A DNA stretch of 10,083 nucleotides from an uncultured Paenibacillaceae bacterium (GTDB lineage Bacteria > Bacillota > Bacilli > Paenibacillales > CALAME01), in the NCBI GenBank assembly GCA_937983035.1, contig CALKAN010000115.1, positions 1-10,083 on the forward strand, in the 5' to 3' direction. The position numbers and the translations under genes are program-made. The notes beneath the pieces are model-generated. The model was given only the letters and a program-made list of their open reading frames with translations, searched no databases and was not told the origin of the DNA. Of this stretch, positions 1 to 6,160 are shown piece after piece. The first letter of the stretch is position 1. Every line of letters starts with the position of its first letter.

Positions 1-1
1 T

Positions 2-706
2 ACGATCACTGCTTTTAATTTGGCTGAACAATATCAATGCCCGGTGATATTGATGACAGATTTGCAGTTGTCGCTGGGCAAACAATCCGCCGAATTACTA
101 GATTATGATCAGATTCAAATTGATCGCGGAAAGCTTGTCCATCATCCGGAACCGCTCAAGCCGGGCGAATTGTTTGAACGTTTTGCAATTACAGAAGACG
201 GCATATCGCCGCGCGTGCTGCCGGGAACAGAGCATGGTCTCACTCATGTGACTGGCGTAGAGCACGATTCGATGGGCCGTCCTTCCGAAAGCGCGGAGAA
301 TCGGAAGCAAATGATGGACAAACGCATGCGGAAATTGCAGGATGTCCGAATTAAGGAGGCGCTGCGCATCGATGCGCCGCATGAACAGCCTGACTTGCTG
401 ATCATCGGCATGGGTTCGACGGCCGGAACGATAGAGGAGGCGAGAGGGCGCCTTGCTGACCGAGACAATGTTAAAACGAACCAAATCATGGTCAGACAGC
501 TGCATCCTTTTCCGACAGAACAGCTGCTTCCGCACATGCGTCAAGCGAAGCGCATCGTTGTCGTGGAGAATAATGCGACGGCCCAACTGGCTCATTTGAT
601 TGTTCAGCATGCGGGCGGCCGCGATCAAATTCGCTCGATATTAAAATATGACGGAACGCCGTTTTTGCCCTCCGAAATTTATGCAAAATGCAAGGAGCTG
701 ATCTGA
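2..706 (+). CDS. korA: 2-oxoacid:acceptor (ferredoxin) oxidoreductase subunit alpha, 3' part
   Basis: This is the C-terminal part (234 residues visible, 5' end outside the window) of the alpha subunit of a thiamine-diphosphate 2-oxoacid:ferredoxin oxidoreductase, which with its beta partner oxidatively decarboxylates a 2-oxoacid such as 2-oxoglutarate to the acyl-CoA in the cytosol. The frame is open from base 2, reading TITAFNLAEQYQCPVILMTD, which is the end of the pyrimidine-binding domain. It continues with the PGTEHGLTHVTGVEHD stretch typical of the family and then the alpha/beta domain LLIIGMGSTAGTIEEA near residues 135-150, followed by the IVVVENNATAQLAHLI segment. The stop lies one base before the beta gene, and the beta ribosome-binding site is inside this gene, so the two are translationally linked. 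The oxoacid specificity (2-oxoglutarate versus pyruvate) cannot be read from this fragment; korA is the usual name in Bacillales. Confidence 0.93.
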   Translation, partial: TITAFNLAEQYQCPVILMTDLQLSLGKQSAELLDYDQIQIDRGKLVHHPEPLKPGELFERFAITEDGISPRVLPGTEHGLTHVTGVEHDSMGRPSESAENRKQMMDKRMRKLQDVRIKEALRIDAPHEQPDLLIIGMGSTAGTIEEARGRLADRDNVKTNQIMVRQLHPFPTEQLLPHMRQAKRIVVVENNATAQLAHLIVQHAGGRDQIRSILKYDGTPFLPSEIYAKCKELI

Positions 707-707
707 A

Positions 708-1574
708 TTGGCTACATTCAAAGATTTTCGCAATAAAGTTAAGCCGAATTGGTGCCCTGGCTGCGGTGATTTCTCCGTCCAGGCAGCGATTCAAAGAGCG
801 GCTGCCAATGTTGGTTTAGAGCCGCATCAATTAGCCATCGTGTCCGGCATCGGCTGTTCCGGCAGAATTTCCGGCTATATTCACAGCAACGGTTATCACG
901 GCGTTCACGGGCGCGCATTGCCTATCGCTCAAGGCTTGAAAATAGCCAATCGCGAACTGACCGTAATCGCTGCAGGCGGAGACGGAGACGGATTCGCGAT
1001 CGGGATGGGGCATACGGTGCATGCCATTCGCCGAAACATGGATATCACTTATATCGTTATGGATAATCAAATATATGGTTTGACAAAAGGACAAACTTCT
1101 CCGCGTTCAGCTTTCGGCTTTAAAACAAAAAGCACGCCGGAAGGGTCCAAAGAGCCGGCTTTGTCGCCCTTGGAACTGGCGATCGCATCCGGCGCCACTT
1201 TTGTCGCGCAATCATTTTCTTCAAACATTAAGCAGTTAACTGAAATTGTGGAGCAAGCCATTTCGCACAAAGGATTTGCATTTGTCAACGTATTTAGTCC
1301 ATGCGTCACGTTCAACAAAGTGAATACGTACGATTGGTTTAAAGAGCATCTTGTCGATACAGTTGATTTTCCCGATTATGATCCAAGCAATCGCATGATG
1401 GCCATGCAGAAAATTATGGAGACAGACGGAATGATCACCGGGCTGCTTTACCAAGACAAGACGGCGAAACCGTATGAGGACCATGTGTCGGGATTTGCCA
1501 AAGAAGCATTGAGCAAACAAGATTTAAAAATTACGAGAGAGCAATTTAACGAATTGCTGACGGAATTTATGTAA
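708..1574 (+). CDS. korB: 2-oxoacid:acceptor (ferredoxin) oxidoreductase subunit beta
   Basis: The 288-residue beta subunit binds thiamine diphosphate and one [4Fe-4S] cluster and passes electrons to ferredoxin. Visible ligands are the N-terminal CPGCGDF motif (Cys16, Cys19), Cys50 in GIGCSGR and Cys199 in FSPCVTFN, the four cysteines expected for the cluster of this family. The TPP/Mg motif is GGDGDGFAIG (residues 90-99) followed by the DNQIYGLTKGQ stretch with Asn120. The length is normal. The start is TTG at 708, supported by AAGGAG at 692-697 inside the alpha gene; no nearby ATG gives the intact N-terminus. The gene is cotranscribed with alpha, and a strong hairpin follows the stop. Identification is firm at family level. 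The 2-oxoglutarate preference is inferred from related Bacillales annotation, not from specific residues. Confidence 0.95.
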   Translation: MATFKDFRNKVKPNWCPGCGDFSVQAAIQRAAANVGLEPHQLAIVSGIGCSGRISGYIHSNGYHGVHGRALPIAQGLKIANRELTVIAAGGDGDGFAIGMGHTVHAIRRNMDITYIVMDNQIYGLTKGQTSPRSAFGFKTKSTPEGSKEPALSPLELAIASGATFVAQSFSSNIKQLTEIVEQAISHKGFAFVNVFSPCVTFNKVNTYDWFKEHLVDTVDFPDYDPSNRMMAMQKIMETDGMITGLLYQDKTAKPYEDHVSGFAKEALSKQDLKITREQFNELLTEFM

Positions 1575-1606
1575 TGCAAGGTGATCTTGCATATGAAAGG
1601 AAAACG

Positions 1607-1657
1607 GGGCTGTCCCAAAGCCTGTTTCATTATTGAAACAGCGGGATAGTCCCTTTA
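1607..1657 (+). terminator. Large stem-loop terminator after korB
   Basis: Two nested stems lie directly after korB. The outer arms are GGGCTGTCCC (1607-1616) and GGGATAGTCCC (1643-1653), pairing over ten positions with one bulge and one G-T pair. The inner arms are CTGTTTCA (1622-1629) and TGAAACAG (1634-1641) with a TTAT loop. Only a short TTTATCT run follows, so on this strand it is a weaker classical terminator than the hairpin suggests. On the other strand the stem is followed by CGTTTTCC, so it may work both ways. A smaller hairpin TGCAAG-GTGAT-CTTGCA (1575-1591) precedes it, immediately after the stop codon. The element separates korAB from miaB. Confidence 0.7.
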
Positions 1658-1668
1658 TCTATTAAGAG

Positions 1669-1697
1669 TAGGAAATTGCAATATAATTTGTTATAAT
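1669..1697 (+). promoter_or_regulatory. Putative sigma-A extended -10 promoter of miaB
   Basis: A perfect TATAAT (1692-1697) is preceded by TG at 1689-1690, giving an extended -10 element, 28 bases before the miaB start. The hexamer at the standard 17-base spacing is TAGGAA (1669-1674), a poor match to TTGACA. The nearby TTGCAA (1676-1681) is only 10 bases from the -10 and cannot serve as its -35. A second TATAAT at 1682-1687 has no reasonable -35. Location between the korB terminator and miaB supports the call. Confidence 0.6.
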
Positions 1698-1725
1698 GAA
1701 AAAATGAGATAGGGAGTGAAATGAA

Positions 1726-3198
1726 ATGACGGTAAAATCCGAAAAGGATTATTCGATATATTTTCAGCCGCCTTCTTTAAATGCCGCTAGAAAAAGAGGC
1801 AGAGAAGAAGTGAAAGTGCACTATGATTTTGACATTCCTGAAGACATGCGTGATTTCGGCAAAGACAAGAAAGTGTTGGTTCGCACTTACGGCTGTCAGA
1901 TGAATGAACATGATACGGAAACGATTTTAGGACTGTTTGATGAGATGGGCTATGATCTTACAGAAACAGAAGAGGAAGCGGACGTGATTTTGCTGAATAC
2001 TTGCGCGATCCGAGAAAATGCGGAAGACAGAGTGTTCGGCGAGCTCGGGCGTTTGAAGGCGCTCAAGCTGGAAAATCCTTCCTTGATGCTCGGGGTTTGC
2101 GGATGCATGGCTCAAGAGGAGTCTGTCGTCAATCGCATCTTGCAAAAGCACAACCATGTTGATTTAATTTTTGGCACGCACAACATTCATCGCTTGCCGC
2201 ATTTGCTTCGGGAAGCTGCTTTTTCGAAAGAGATGGTCGTAGAAGTTTGGTCCAAGGAAGGGGACATCGTCGAAAACCTGCCTAAGAAAAGAGCCGGCCT
2301 TAAAGCATGGGTCAACATTATGTACGGCTGTGACAAGTTTTGCACTTACTGCATCGTTCCGTTCACGCGCGGCAAAGAGCGCAGCCGCCGACCTGAAGAT
2401 GTCATTAAAGAAGTGCGCGAACTTGCTCGCCAAGGTTATCAAGAGATTACGCTTCTCGGTCAGAACGTCAATGCTTACGGCAAAGACTTTGAAGATATCT
2501 CTTATCGTTTTGGCGATCTGATGGCAGACATCCAGAAAATCGACATCCCGCGCGTGCGGTTTACTACGTCTCATCCGCGCGATTTCGACGATCATTTGAT
2601 CGAAGTGCTGGCCAGCCGCGGCAATTTGGTAGAGCATATTCATCTGCCTGTTCAATCCGGCAGCTCAGAAATTTTGAAGCGAATGAACCGGAAGTATACG
2701 AGAGAAGAATATTTGGAACTCGTCAGAAAGATTAAACATGCCATCCCGGATGTCGTGCTTACAACCGACATTATTGTCGGATTTCCTGGAGAAACGGAAG
2801 AACAATTCGAAGAAACGATGTCTTTAGTGCGTGAAGTCGAATTTGATTCTGCGTTTACTTTTATTTATTCTCCAAGAGAGGGAACCCCTGCTGCGGCCAG
2901 GAAAGATGACGTCACAATGGATGAGAAAAGAGCCAGATTGCATCGTTTGAATGCTTTGATCGACGAGCTCAGCTTAAAGAGCAACCTCAAACTGGAAGGC
3001 AAGACGGTTGAGGTGCTTGTCGAAGGGCAAAGCAAGAACAATCCGGACATGCTTTCCGGCAGAACCCGCACGAACAAGCTTGTTCATTTCCAAGGGCCGA
3101 AAGAATGGATCGGGTCATTTGTTGATGTTCATGTGACGGAAGTGAAGACTTATTTCCTCAGAGGAGAAGCTGTTGCAACGGAAGCCAAACATGCTTGA
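1726..3198 (+). CDS. miaB: tRNA-2-methylthio-N6-dimethylallyladenosine synthase MiaB
   Basis: This is the radical-SAM methylthiotransferase that converts i6A37 to ms2i6A37 in tRNAs reading UNN codons. The 490-residue protein has the N-terminal UPF0004 domain with cluster cysteines Cys57 (RTYGCQMNEHD), Cys93 (LNTCAIRENAE) and Cys127 (GVCGCM). The radical-SAM motif CDKFCTYC follows (Cys202, Cys206, Cys209), then the IHLPVQSGSS and TDIIVGFPGET stretches. A TRAM domain near residues 422-485 binds tRNA. The roughly 50-residue N-terminal extension (SEKDYSIYF...PPSLNAARKRG) is typical of the Bacillus type. The ATG at 1726 follows AGGGAGTG at 1711-1718; the ATG at 1721 is out of frame. The gene has its own promoter and is followed by ymcA, as in B. 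subtilis. No essential residue is missing. Confidence 0.98.
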   Translation: MTVKSEKDYSIYFQPPSLNAARKRGREEVKVHYDFDIPEDMRDFGKDKKVLVRTYGCQMNEHDTETILGLFDEMGYDLTETEEEADVILLNTCAIRENAEDRVFGELGRLKALKLENPSLMLGVCGCMAQEESVVNRILQKHNHVDLIFGTHNIHRLPHLLREAAFSKEMVVEVWSKEGDIVENLPKKRAGLKAWVNIMYGCDKFCTYCIVPFTRGKERSRRPEDVIKEVRELARQGYQEITLLGQNVNAYGKDFEDISYRFGDLMADIQKIDIPRVRFTTSHPRDFDDHLIEVLASRGNLVEHIHLPVQSGSSEILKRMNRKYTREEYLELVRKIKHAIPDVVLTTDIIVGFPGETEEQFEETMSLVREVEFDSAFTFIYSPREGTPAAARKDDVTMDEKRARLHRLNALIDELSLKSNLKLEGKTVEVLVEGQSKNNPDMLSGRTRTNKLVHFQGPKEWIGSFVDVHVTEVKTYFLRGEAVATEAKHA

Positions 3199-3270
3199 TG
3201 ATTTGCTGGGCGCATGACATTGCGCAGCATTTACTCGCGTTTACTATTTGCATATAAAGGAGGAGCCCTG

Positions 3271-3702
3271 ATGGCAAAACAGGGGAGGGTCAATGATCGC
3301 GGCATGAAAGAATATTATGTCAGAGAATTGATTGTTCGCGAAGATATTATGGAAAAAGCCAAAGAAATGGCGCAAATGATCGCTTCCACAGATGAAGTGA
3401 AGCTGTATCAGCAAGCGGAGAAAAAAGTGCAAAATCACGAGCGGATTCAAGAACTGATCCGACAAATTAAGAAAAAACAGAAAGAAATCGTAGCATTTGA
3501 AACGTTTGAAAATCACGAAATGGTGAAGACAATCGAAGGTGAAATCCAGCAATTGGAAGAAGAGCTGGATCAGATTCCGCTTGTGCAGCAATTTAAACAA
3601 ACACAATCAGACATTAACTATATGTTGCAAATGATTCTTAACGTCATCCAAGATTCGTTGTCGGAACTGATCACCTTGGATCGAGATTATGGATCGCAAT
3701 AA
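3271..3702 (+). CDS. ymcA: YmcA/RicA family regulatory protein (Y-complex subunit)
   Basis: RicA (YmcA) forms a complex with YlbF and YaaT which in B. subtilis promotes sporulation, competence and biofilm formation, supports RNase Y-dependent mRNA processing, and is needed for MiaB function. The protein is 143 residues, almost entirely helical and charged. It carries the family core DIMEKAKEMAQMIASTDEV, the ENHEMVKTIEGEIQQLEEELDQIP region (residues 80-103) and the QQFKQTQSDINYMLQ segment. I chose ATG 3271 because AAAGGAGG (3256-3263) lies 7 bases upstream; the ATG at 3214 has no such site. Compared with B. subtilis YmcA it has about 20 extra N-terminal residues and a shortened C-terminus (ends LITLDRDYGSQ). 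It contains no cysteine at all, whereas B. subtilis RicA has a C-terminal cysteine implicated in [4Fe-4S] binding. It follows miaB and ends at a terminator. Confidence 0.88.
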   Translation: MAKQGRVNDRGMKEYYVRELIVREDIMEKAKEMAQMIASTDEVKLYQQAEKKVQNHERIQELIRQIKKKQKEIVAFETFENHEMVKTIEGEIQQLEEELDQIPLVQQFKQTQSDINYMLQMILNVIQDSLSELITLDRDYGSQ

Positions 3703-3708
3703 ACAACA

Positions 3709-3728
3709 GCCGGAGCTTGGGTTCCGGC
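3709..3728 (+). other. Short inverted repeat after ymcA
   Basis: GCCGGA (3709-3714) and TCCGGC (3723-3728) can form a 6-bp stem with an 8-base loop, starting 7 bases after the ymcA stop. No T-run follows it, so it is unlikely to terminate alone. It precedes the better terminator at 3738 and may protect the 3' end of the message. Confidence 0.4.
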
Positions 3729-3737
3729 ATTGACTAT

Positions 3738-3767
3738 CCCTTGTAAACATATTGCAAGGGTTTTTTT
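3738..3767 (+). terminator. Rho-independent terminator of miaB-ymcA
   Basis: CCCTTGTAA (3738-3746) pairs with TTGCAAGGG (3752-3760), including one T-G pair, around a 5-base loop. Seven T residues follow at 3761-3767. This is a textbook intrinsic terminator and sets the end of the miaB-ymcA transcript. Confidence 0.9.
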
Positions 3768-3807
3768 CATTCACCCGCTGCACGCATTTATTTTTTTCAG
3801 ATTTTTA

Positions 3808-3843
3808 AAAGGAAATTGACAATGAAAGTCGAATTGTAAGAAT
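3808..3843 (+). promoter_or_regulatory. Candidate sigma-H promoter overlapping a sigma-A-like site
   Basis: AAAGGAAAT (3808-3816), an 11-base spacer, and GTCGAATTG (3828-3836) match the B. subtilis sigma-H consensus RnAGGAwwW - N11-12 - RnnGAATww at all but the final position. The site lies about 40 bases before the start of the unknown gene at 3874 and just after a terminator. A perfect TTGACA (3816-3821) overlaps it. The hexamer 16 bases beyond (AAGAAT, 3838-3843) matches TATAAT at only four positions, so a sigma-A promoter is also possible. The consensus is recalled knowledge; use of the site is inference. Confidence 0.5.
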
Positions 3844-3873
3844 GGAGAACACGACAAGCAAGGATGATGACAG

Positions 3874-4803
3874 ATGCTGAATTTTTTGGAACGAATGAAA
3901 ATGAAATCGATGCTGAAAGAATGCGATTATGAATTGGCGCAACGAATTATTCATGAGAAATTTGATATGAAAAGCGCTCCATATGATATTGCAGACCGCG
4001 TAGAGGACTTCCTGCTGAATCCTTGTTATAAAACAGCGAAAAAGCTGGTCGATTTGGATCCAATTTTTGCATTTTATTTCAAAGAATGCAGCGGAGACGG
4101 TTTGTATATTCGGAAATACAAGCAGCAGCAAGAACAGGAGAGGAAATCAGCTCAAGCGGAGACGGCTGCTGCGGTTGAAACGGAGGATGCTTTTGACGAG
4201 CGCCGCGCCATGTTGAATCATTCGGTTTCGCAAGCGGACAAACAACCTTCTTTGCAGCAGACAACTGCAAGCAAGACAGCGGTGAACGGACCTGCAGCGG
4301 AGATGGAGTCAGAGCATCAGACGTCAGCCTGGGTTCGCGCTTCAAGCATGGATGCAGTCCAGACAAGCACATCCGTGAAGACGACGGCATCGCCTTCAAA
4401 ACCGGTAGTTGCTTCCATATCTGAAAAAGAAGAAGTACATAGGGACGAACGAGTGGAACCGGACGCTTCGAAGGGAGAACAAGGGGGATTTCTCAGCCGC
4501 GCCAGAACAAAAGCGAAAAAATTCGCAGCGGAGAAGTTGGACGTTGACCGAAGCAAAGCTTCGCAGCCGCAAAAGCCGGAACCTGAATCGCACAGCCAGC
4601 CCGCGCCAATTTCTTTCGATAATGTCATTTCCACGCTCCGCAAAGATATGGAACAGCTGGAACAAGAAATCGAACGAACGAAGATCGAAATGGAAAATGA
4701 TTTTGCTAAAAGAGAAGAAGGCGAGAAATGGGTTCAAACGTGCGAGCGCGCGCTGCTGGAATTTCGTGAAGCTGTGCGCATTTTAGAGTCCGCAGGAAAA
4801 TAA
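3874..4803 (+). CDS. Unrecognised protein with helical N-domain, low-complexity linker and C-terminal coiled coil
   Basis: I do not recognise this 309-residue protein. Residues 1-90 look like a compact helical domain: a basic amphipathic start (MLNFLERMKMKSMLKE), then a hydrophobic block DLDPIFAFYFKECSGDG. Residues about 91-245 are rich in Ser, Thr, Ala, Gln, Glu and Pro and are probably disordered, interrupted by a short basic segment (FLSRARTKAKKFAAEK, 206-221). Residues 248-309 have heptad-like spacing of Leu/Ile/Met with many Glu/Lys/Arg and probably form a coiled coil (VISTLRKDMEQLEQEIERTK). There is no signal peptide or membrane segment. Cysteines are at 17, 51, 72 and 290. The start at 3874 follows AAGGA (3860-3864). 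It sits after the ymcA terminator, where B. subtilis has cotE, but does not resemble CotE. The upstream sigma-H-like promoter hints at a transition-phase or sporulation role; this is inference only. Confidence 0.82.
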   Translation: MLNFLERMKMKSMLKECDYELAQRIIHEKFDMKSAPYDIADRVEDFLLNPCYKTAKKLVDLDPIFAFYFKECSGDGLYIRKYKQQQEQERKSAQAETAAAVETEDAFDERRAMLNHSVSQADKQPSLQQTTASKTAVNGPAAEMESEHQTSAWVRASSMDAVQTSTSVKTTASPSKPVVASISEKEEVHRDERVEPDASKGEQGGFLSRARTKAKKFAAEKLDVDRSKASQPQKPEPESHSQPAPISFDNVISTLRKDMEQLEQEIERTKIEMENDFAKREEGEKWVQTCERALLEFREAVRILESAGK

Positions 4804-4849
4804 GACGCGGATGATGTTGAACAGATGAAAACAGGGAGGAATATCTATC

Positions 4850-5116
4850 ATGCCGTATTATGCAGCTATTTTAGAAATGAATGATCCAGACCGAAATCAA
4901 TTGTTAAGGCCTCAGCATTTGGCTTATTTGAAACAATGCTATGATGAAGGGAAATTGTTTGCATGCGGCCCGTTTCCGGACGGCAGCGGCGGAATGGTCA
5001 TCTACCAAGCAGATTCTTACGAGGAAGCTGAAAAGATTGCAAGCAACGACCCTTACGTAAAGGAAAAAGTGCGCAAATTAGTGCTCAAAGAATGGAAGAT
5101 GACGCAATCGTTGTAA
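4850..5116 (+). CDS. YciI-like small protein
   Basis: This 88-residue protein belongs to the YciI family, small dimeric alpha/beta ferredoxin-like (alpha-beta barrel) proteins whose cellular role is generally unknown. Family features are RPQHLAYL with the conserved His23, a GPFPDGSGGMVIY stretch with Asp44 near the presumed active site, and SYEEAEKIASNDPYV leading to the Asp67-Pro pair. Length is normal for the family. The ATG at 4850 follows AGGGAGGA at 4833-4840. It lies 46 bases after the unknown gene with no terminator or clear promoter between, so it is likely cotranscribed with it. No substrate can be inferred from the sequence. Confidence 0.88.
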   Translation: MPYYAAILEMNDPDRNQLLRPQHLAYLKQCYDEGKLFACGPFPDGSGGMVIYQADSYEEAEKIASNDPYVKEKVRKLVLKEWKMTQSL

Positions 5117-5242
5117 TTAAAGAATAGTTGCTGATTGCTTCGCATAAAGAAAACATAGAAAAAAGATGATGGAGCCATGACGCATCGATGCAAGCGGGCG
5201 TGATGACAGCAGTAAGTTTGGCAGAAAGAAGTGAAAGATTCC

Positions 5243-5977
5243 ATGATGGGTAAAACCCATTTAGTCGTCAGCACAGGCGTGACATTGTCTGTATTGGGCA
5301 TGATGGGCCATGAGATTACGCTGCCCGTTATGGCAGTTGCAGCAGCAAGCGCCTTGCTTCCTGATATTGATGAACCGAATGCTGCGCTCGTATCGCGAAC
5401 ATTGCCGACTCCAGTTGTGATGACGTTTAAGCTGATGCTGATTTTGCTTGCAATTTTTATTTATTTTAAAGGTTCCGCGCATGCACCGTGGCACATCGCC
5501 GTGGCGGTACTGATTGCGGCAGCCGCATTGCTGCCTGGCCGAACTATCCGCAAGATCATTATGCTTTTGATCGGGGCCGTCTGTTTGGCCATCGGTGCGC
5601 CGTGGCAGCCGTGGTCATATATCATTGGCTGTTTGCTGGTGTTAAGCGCACTTGCAACGCATCGAGGCTTAACTCATTCGCTGTATGCTCCGATTGCGTG
5701 GGCGGCTCTTCTTTATTGGTCCACCTCTTCCATTCACCCTTCCCTTTGGCTCGCTGGCGGCATCTCTTATTTCATCCATCTCATTCCATGCGATGTCGTC
5801 ACCGTGCAAGGGATCAGGCCACTGCCCCCATTGAAATGGAAATGGCGGTTAAAATGGATGAGCACAGGGAGCTGGAGCGGTTCAATTGTGGAAAATGCAA
5901 CGATATTATTAACGATTGTATTCGTTTGGTATGTTTTTTTCCGCAGCGATTCGAGTGCTGTGATGTCATTCAATTAG
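5243..5977 (+). CDS. YdjM/DUF457-type membrane-bound metal-dependent hydrolase
   Basis: A 244-residue polytopic membrane protein of the LexA-regulated/YdjM type (PF04307). Predicted metal-binding and family motifs are GKTH near the N-terminus (His6), LLPDIDEPN (Asp41, Asp43), HRGLTHS (His140, His145) and the IHLIPCDVVTVQGIRPLPPL block (His179, Asp184). Between and after them are hydrophobic stretches around residues 24-38, 62-76, 84-97, 106-118, 126-138, 149-160 and 219-232. Family members are inferred metal-dependent hydrolases acting at the membrane; the substrate is unknown. The start is uncertain: ATG 5243 and ATG 5246 both precede GKTH, and GTG 5231 is also in frame. I chose 5243 because the purine run AAAGAAGTGA (5225-5234) is then at a usable distance. 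No SOS box was looked for beyond the window, and none is obvious here. Confidence 0.85.
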   Translation: MMGKTHLVVSTGVTLSVLGMMGHEITLPVMAVAAASALLPDIDEPNAALVSRTLPTPVVMTFKLMLILLAIFIYFKGSAHAPWHIAVAVLIAAAALLPGRTIRKIIMLLIGAVCLAIGAPWQPWSYIIGCLLVLSALATHRGLTHSLYAPIAWAALLYWSTSSIHPSLWLAGGISYFIHLIPCDVVTVQGIRPLPPLKWKWRLKWMSTGSWSGSIVENATILLTIVFVWYVFFRSDSSAVMSFN

Positions 5978-6111
5978 GCGTGCAGGAGATGCCGCCGGCA
6001 AAAAGGAGGGACATAATAAATCAAATGGATTAATCAGTCAGCATGAAACGCAGGTTCAATGCATGGCCGCAACATGACTTTCATCATGATGTATCATTCG
6101 GAGATCGACAG

Positions 6112-6131
6112 CCTGATCCGCAGGGGTCAGG
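6112..6131 (+). other. Leader hairpin before the phosphodiester glycosidase gene
   Basis: CCTGATCC (6112-6119) and GGGTCAGG (6124-6131) form an 8-bp stem with one T-G pair and a GCAG loop, about 10 bases before the ribosome-binding site of the next gene. There is no T-run, so it is not an intrinsic terminator. It could influence translation of, or mRNA processing before, the 6161 gene. The rest of the 5978-6160 gap shows no clear promoter. Confidence 0.35.
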
Positions 6132-6160
6132 GGATGAAATGAAAGGAGAGTCGGGCAATC

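Noticed and set aside
1676..1697. TTGCAA as -35 of the miaB promoter
   Set aside because: It is only 10 bases from the TATAAT, too close for a sigma-A promoter.
2164..2655. 163-codon minus strand frame inside miaB
   Set aside because: It is antisense to a firmly identified gene and has no family features; the same holds for the other minus strand frames in the window.
3214..3270. Upstream start for ymcA
   Set aside because: No ribosome-binding site precedes 3214, and 3271 has AAAGGAGG and gives the family length.
5117..5242. Search for a promoter or sporulation sigma-factor site before the membrane hydrolase
   Set aside because: CATAAAG and ACATAGAA resemble parts of sigma-E -10 elements, but no convincing -35 stands at the proper distance, so I report none.
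5488..6033. 181-codon + strand frame overlapping the membrane hydrolase gene
   Set aside because: It overlaps the YdjM-like gene in another frame, its protein is Arg/His/Cys-rich with no recognisable motif, and no ribosome-binding site precedes it. It is a shadow frame.
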